Positions 59,586 to 64,000 of a DNA stretch of 64,000 nt are shown piece by piece. This stretch comes from Hyphomicrobium sp. (GTDB lineage Bacteria; Pseudomonadota; Alphaproteobacteria; Rhizobiales; Hyphomicrobiaceae), in NCBI RefSeq assembly GCF_019744875.1, contig NZ_JAIETU010000002.1, positions 496,001 to 560,000 on the forward strand, written 5' to 3'. The notes under the pieces were generated by a model, which was not told where the DNA came from, ran no database searches, and saw only the letters and a list, made by a program, of their open reading frames with translations. Made by a program: the position numbers and the translations under genes. How positions within the stretch are numbered: the first letter of the stretch is position 1; the number at the start of each line of letters is the position of its first letter.

Positions 59586-60441
59586 GTGCGTGAACCTCTT
59601 GGCGGATGGCCTCGCCGCGCGCGTTGGGCAGCGTGATGCGATCGGGGTGGGTGAAGATCTCGAAGGCGTCGGGCCGCGCGATGGCGACCAGCGTGATGCC
59701 CGCTTCCTCGGCGACGCGCAGGGCGAGCGCAGTCGGCGCCGAAACGGCGACGATGATTTCCGCGCCGAGCATTGCGGTCTTCTGGACCATCTCGACGGAG
59801 ATGCGGCTGGTGAGAATGACAAAGCCCTTGGCCGGATCGAGGCCCGCGCTCGCGATGGCGCCGACGAGCTTGTCGAGCGCATTGTGGCGGCCGACGTCCT
59901 CGCGCACGAAGGCGATGGCGCCTGCTTTCGCGTCCCAGAAGGCGGCAGCGTGAACGGCCCGCGTCGCGACGTTGAGCGTCTGCGCGGGCGGCAGGGCGGC
60001 GAGCGCCTCGTGAATGAGTGCGGCGGTCGTGGTCGCGGTATGGCCGACATGGCGCGGGGCGGGAACGGCGGCGTCCAGGCTTTCGACGCCGCACAGCCCG
60101 CAGGCCGTGGGGCCGGTCATGCGTCGGCGGCGCTCGCTATGCTGGCGCCCTGCGTCGGGGATGAGCCACATCCGGGCTTCGAGACCCTTCTCATGCTCCA
60201 CGACCTCGAAGTCGTGGATCTCGGAGCGCGCCGCAATTACGCCTTCGGTGATGGAAAAGCCGACGGCAAAGTCCTCGAGGTCGGCCGGGGTCGCCATCAT
60301 GACGGCATGCGTCGAGCCGTCATAGACGAGCGCGACCGGCACCTCTTCCGGGATGAGACGGCTCGTATCCTCAGCGACCGCCTGCCCGGCGCCGGGTTGC
60401 GAAACCCGGCGCGACGGCACGCGGCGTGACGTCTCGGCCAT
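59563..60441 (-). CDS. fdhD: Formate dehydrogenase accessory sulfurtransferase FdhD
   Basis: 'TGPTACGLCGVESLDAAVP', 'AAFWDAKAGAIAFVREDVGRHNALDKLVGA'. Confidence 0.95.
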   Translation of the reverse strand: MAETSRRVPSRRVSQPGAGQAVAEDTSRLIPEEVPVALVYDGSTHAVMMATPADLEDFAVGFSITEGVIAARSEIHDFEVVEHEKGLEARMWLIPDAGRQHSERRRRMTGPTACGLCGVESLDAAVPAPRHVGHTATTTAALIHEALAALPPAQTLNVATRAVHAAAFWDAKAGAIAFVREDVGRHNALDKLVGAIASAGLDPAKGFVILTSRISVEMVQKTAMLGAEIIVAVSAPTALALRVAEEAGITLVAIARPDAFEIFTHPDRITLPNARGEAIRQEVHAHARSLSH

Positions 60442-60445
60442 AGCC

Positions 60446-63322
60446 CTACTCCGCGGCCTCGGCGGGCACGATGCGACGCGTGAGATCCGAGAACTCCTCG
60501 TACTCCTGCTGGTAAGTCGACGGGCCGTTCGAAGGCGAAACCTCGACCGCCGTCACCTTGTACTCGGGGCAGTTCGTCGCCCAGTCCGAGAAGTCGGTGG
60601 TGATGACGTTGGCCTGTGTGAGCGGATGGTGGAACGTGGTGTAGACCACGCCCGCCGCCACGCGGTCGGTGATCAGCGCGCGCAATGCGGTCTCGCCGGC
60701 GCGGCTGCGCACCATCACCCAGTTGCCGTCCTTGATGCCGCGATGCTCGGCGTCGAACGGGTTGATCTCGAGGATGTCCTCGGGATGCCAGGCGACGTTC
60801 TCGGTGCGGCGCGTCTGAGCGCCGACGTTGTACTGCGAGAGAATGCGGCCCGTGGTGAGGATCAGGGGGAAGCGAGGGCCGGTGCGTTCATCGGTCGGGA
60901 TGTACTCCGTCATCATGAACTTGCCCTTGCCGCGGTCGAACGTGCCGACGTGCATGATGGGCGTGCCTTCGGGGTGCTGCTCGTTGCACGGCCACTGGAC
61001 CGAACCCATCTTCCGGATCTTTTCGTAGGACACGCCCGTGAACGACGGCGTGAGGCGCGCGATCTCGTCCATGATCTGGGCCGGATCGGTGTAGTTCCAG
61101 TTCATGCCGAGCTTCTGGGCGATCATCTGCGTGATCTCCCAGTCACCGAAGCCGTTCTTCGGCTGCATGACCTTGGTGACCATCTGGATGCGGCGCTCTG
61201 CGTTCGTGAACGTGCCGTCCTTCTCGAGGAAGGTGCAGCCCGGCAGGAAGACGTGAGCGTAGCGTGCCGTCTCGTTCAGGAAGAGATCCTGCACGACCAC
61301 GCATTCCATGTGCTCGAGGCCGGCGGCGACGTGATGCGTGTTCGGGTCGGACTGGAGAATGTCCTCGCCCTGGATGTAGAGCGCCTTGAACGTGCCTTCG
61401 ACGGCCGCGTCCAGCATGTTCGGAATGCGCAGGCCGGGCTCCGGATCGAGCGTGCAGTTCCACTCCTTCTCGAACATCGCGCGCGTCGCGGCGTCCGAGA
61501 TGTGACGGTAGCCCGTCAGCTCGTGCGGGAACGAGGCCATGTCGCAGGAGCCCTGCACGTTGTTCTGGCCGCGCAGCGGGTTCACGCCGACGCCCGGACG
61601 GCTCATGTTGCCGGTCGCCATCGCGAGGTTGGCGATCGCCATGACGGTCGTCGAGCCTTGCGAGTGCTCCGTGACGCCGAGGCCGTAGTAGATCGCGGCA
61701 TTGCCGCCCGTCGCATAGAGGCGGGCTGCGCCGCGGACGAGCTCAGCCTTGACGCCCGTGTACTGCTCCATCGCTTCCGGAGAGTTGCGCTCCTCGGACA
61801 CGAATGCGCGCCACTCGTTGAAGTCTTCGAGCTCGCAGCGTTCGCGGACGAACTGCTCGTTGATCAGGCCCTCGGTCGCAATGACGTGACCCATCGCCGT
61901 GACGATGGCGACGTTGGTGCCGGGCTGCAGCGGCAGATGGAAATCGGCTGCGATATGCGGCGACTTCACGAGGTCGGTGCGGCGCGGATCGATGACGATC
62001 AGCTTTGCGCCTTCGCGAATGCGCTTCTTCATGCGGCTCGCGAACACGGGATGGGCATCCGGCGGGTTGGCGCCGATGACGAGGATGACGTCCGAGTGCT
62101 CGACCGAGTCGAAGTCCTGCGTGCCCGAGCTTTCGCCGAACGCCGTCTTGAGGCCGTAGCCGGTCGGCGAATGGCAGACGCGGGCGCAGGTGTCGACGTT
62201 GTTCACGCCGAAGCCCGCACGAATGATCTTCTGGACGAGGTAGGCTTCCTCGTTGGTGCAGCGCGACGAGGTGATGCCGCCGACGGCCGTGCGGCCGTAC
62301 TGGTCCTGGATGCGCTTGAACTCGGAGGCGACGCGGCCGATGGCCTCTTCCCACGTGGTCTCGCGCCACGGATCGGTGATCCTGTCGCGCACCATCGGCA
62401 GCATGATGCGGTCGGGGTGGGTGGCGTAGCCGTAAGCGAAGCGGCCCTTGACGCAGGAGTGGCCGCGGTTGGCCTTGCCGTCCTTCCAGGGAACCATGCG
62501 CACGACTTCTTCACCGCGCATCTCCGCCTTGAAGGCGCAGCCGACGCCGCAGTAGGCGCACGTGGTGATGGCCGAATGCTCGGGCTGGCCGATCTCGATG
62601 AGGGCCTTCTCGCTCAGCGTTGCAGTCGGGCAAGCCTGGACGCAGGCGCCGCATGACACGCATTCGCTCTCGAGGAAGTCTTCGCTCATGCCGGCGGAAA
62701 CGCGGCTGTCGAAACCGCGGCCGGAAATGGTAAGCGCGAAGGTGCCCTGCACTTCTTCGCAGGCGCGGACGCAGCGGTTGCAGACGATGCACTTCGAAGG
62801 GTCATAGGTGAAGTACGGGTTGGACTCGTCCTTCGCCATCCAGAGATCGTTGGCGGCGCCATCCATCTTGGCGAAGACGTGGTTGTCGCCCTCGTAGCCG
62901 TAGCGCACTTCGCGCAGGCCGACGGCGCCGGCCATGTCTTCCAGCTCGCAGTCGCCGTTGGCCGGGCAGGTCAGGCAGTCGAGCGGATGGTCCGAAATGT
63001 AAAGCTCCATCACGCCCTTGCGGATGGCGGCCAGACGCGGGGTCTGGGTCTTGACGGAAATGCCGGGGGCGACGGGCGTGGTGCAGGACGCCGGGGTGCC
63101 GTTACGGCCTTCGATCTCGATAAGGCAGAGGCGACAGGAGCCGAAGCTGTCCAGCATGTCGGTGGCGCAGAGTTTGGGGATCGTGGTGCCCATCTCCATC
63201 GCCGCGCGCATGATGGACGTGCCCTCCGGCACCGTCACTTCGACGCCGTCGATCTTGAGGGTAACGAGCTTCTCGGATTTGGAAGCCGGGGTCCCGTAGT
63301 CGGTTTCTTTGATAAGGGCCAT
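60446..63322 (-). CDS. fdsA: NAD-dependent formate dehydrogenase alpha subunit
   Basis: Ferredoxin-like N-term, 4Fe-4S clusters, molybdopterin oxidoreductase 'CAYCGVGCAFKAEMRGEEVVRM', 'NNVDTCARVCHSPTGYGLKTAFGESSGTQDFD'. Confidence 0.96.
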   Translation of the reverse strand: MALIKETDYGTPASKSEKLVTLKIDGVEVTVPEGTSIMRAAMEMGTTIPKLCATDMLDSFGSCRLCLIEIEGRNGTPASCTTPVAPGISVKTQTPRLAAIRKGVMELYISDHPLDCLTCPANGDCELEDMAGAVGLREVRYGYEGDNHVFAKMDGAANDLWMAKDESNPYFTYDPSKCIVCNRCVRACEEVQGTFALTISGRGFDSRVSAGMSEDFLESECVSCGACVQACPTATLSEKALIEIGQPEHSAITTCAYCGVGCAFKAEMRGEEVVRMVPWKDGKANRGHSCVKGRFAYGYATHPDRIMLPMVRDRITDPWRETTWEEAIGRVASEFKRIQDQYGRTAVGGITSSRCTNEEAYLVQKIIRAGFGVNNVDTCARVCHSPTGYGLKTAFGESSGTQDFDSVEHSDVILVIGANPPDAHPVFASRMKKRIREGAKLIVIDPRRTDLVKSPHIAADFHLPLQPGTNVAIVTAMGHVIATEGLINEQFVRERCELEDFNEWRAFVSEERNSPEAMEQYTGVKAELVRGAARLYATGGNAAIYYGLGVTEHSQGSTTVMAIANLAMATGNMSRPGVGVNPLRGQNNVQGSCDMASFPHELTGYRHISDAATRAMFEKEWNCTLDPEPGLRIPNMLDAAVEGTFKALYIQGEDILQSDPNTHHVAAGLEHMECVVVQDLFLNETARYAHVFLPGCTFLEKDGTFTNAERRIQMVTKVMQPKNGFGDWEITQMIAQKLGMNWNYTDPAQIMDEIARLTPSFTGVSYEKIRKMGSVQWPCNEQHPEGTPIMHVGTFDRGKGKFMMTEYIPTDERTGPRFPLILTTGRILSQYNVGAQTRRTENVAWHPEDILEINPFDAEHRGIKDGNWVMVRSRAGETALRALITDRVAAGVVYTTFHHPLTQANVITTDFSDWATNCPEYKVTAVEVSPSNGPSTYQQEYEEFSDLTRRIVPAEAAE

Positions 63323-63326
63323 GGTC

Positions 63327-64000
63327 CTACTCCGCTGCCTCGGCCAGCTTCTTCGCCGGCCGGCCGAAATCTTCAGGGAAATGTGTCAACGCGCTCGTAA
63401 CAGGATATGGGGTGAACCCGCCCAAAGCGCAAAGTGATCCGAACTTCATCGTGTTGCAGAGGTCTTCAATCACGGCGAGGTTCTTTTCGACGTTCTGGCC
63501 GGCCATGACCTTGTCCATCGTCTCACGGCCACGTGTCGAACCGATGCGGCAGGGCGTGCACTTGCCGCAGCTCTCGACCGAGCAGAAATCGAAGGCAAAC
63601 CGGGCCATCTTGGCCATCTGGGCCGTATCGTCGAACACGACGACACCGGCGTGGCCGATGAGACCGTCGCGGGCGGCGAAGGCCTCGTAATCGAACGGCG
63701 TGTCGAACAGCTTGCGCGGGAAATAGGCGCCAAGCGGGCCACCGACCTGAACGGCTTTCACGGGACGGCCCGAGAGCGTGCCGCCGCCGATGGCGTCAAC
63801 CAGCTCTCCGAGCGTGATGCCGAACGCCGTTTCGAACAGGCCGCCGAACTTCAGGTTGCCGGCGAGCTGAATGGGCATCGTGCCGCGCGAGCGGCCCATG
63901 CCGTAGTCAGCGTAGGCCTTCGCGCCCTCGGCCATGATGTAGGGCACGGCGCACAGCGACAGCACGTTGTTGATGACGGTCGGCTGGCCGAACAGGCCCT
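63327..64000 (-). CDS. fdsB: NAD-dependent formate dehydrogenase beta subunit (NuoF-like), 5' end beyond window
   Basis: 'FGQPTVINNVLSLCAVPYIMAEGAKAYADYGMGRSRGTMPIQLAGNLKFGGLFE', 'ESCGKCTPCRIGSTRG'; open to window edge. Confidence 0.93.
   Translation of the reverse strand, partial: GLFGQPTVINNVLSLCAVPYIMAEGAKAYADYGMGRSRGTMPIQLAGNLKFGGLFETAFGITLGELVDAIGGGTLSGRPVKAVQVGGPLGAYFPRKLFDTPFDYEAFAARDGLIGHAGVVVFDDTAQMAKMARFAFDFCSVESCGKCTPCRIGSTRGRETMDKVMAGQNVEKNLAVIEDLCNTMKFGSLCALGGFTPYPVTSALTHFPEDFGRPAKKLAEAAE

Noticed and set aside
60353-62656. 767-aa plus-strand ORF antisense to fdsA
   Set aside because: High-GC shadow ORF; translation is low-complexity Arg/Val/Asp-rich with no recognisable domain, while the minus strand encodes a clear FdsA
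1-64000. tRNA/rRNA genes
   Set aside because: No cloverleaf or rRNA-like stretch recognised by eye; a tRNAscan-SE run would be decisive

Overview
High-GC alphaproteobacterial (Hyphomicrobiales/Rhizobiales-like) chromosomal window. The left end holds ccmE(partial)/ccmI and a FeuQ/FeuP-like two-component pair. Next is a nearly complete RcGTA-like gene transfer agent structural cluster on the minus strand (about 5.3-23.6 kb): small-terminase-like, large terminase, portal, prohead protease, HK97 capsid, head-tail connectors, tail proteins, the ~1300-aa tip protein and a lysis gene. The rest is mostly core/housekeeping: PBP1-type transglycosylase, DUF1214/DUF1254 pair, SufE, DnaA-C-like HTH protein, MucR, prolyl oligopeptidase, sirtuin, catalase-like, CutA, NAD kinase, vWA protein, amino-acid binding protein, cystathionine beta-lyase, POT transporter, aldehyde dehydrogenase with two DUF779 genes, and an fds formate dehydrogenase operon running off the right end. 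The most unusual feature is the GTA portal gene (19677..21602). It carries a C-terminal extension that looks like a polymorphic/CDI-type nuclease toxin (PD...ExK motif) behind a 'RPDQARAPRGDADGGQW' linker. A small immunity-like gene starts 3 nt after its stop. Two mutually paralogous orphan immunity-like genes follow, interleaved with short duplicated fragments of the portal gene, and an intrinsic terminator comes before the prohead protease. This looks like a toxin-immunity cassette array grafted onto a GTA portal. All family assignments are from reading the translations by eye; no database search was possible.
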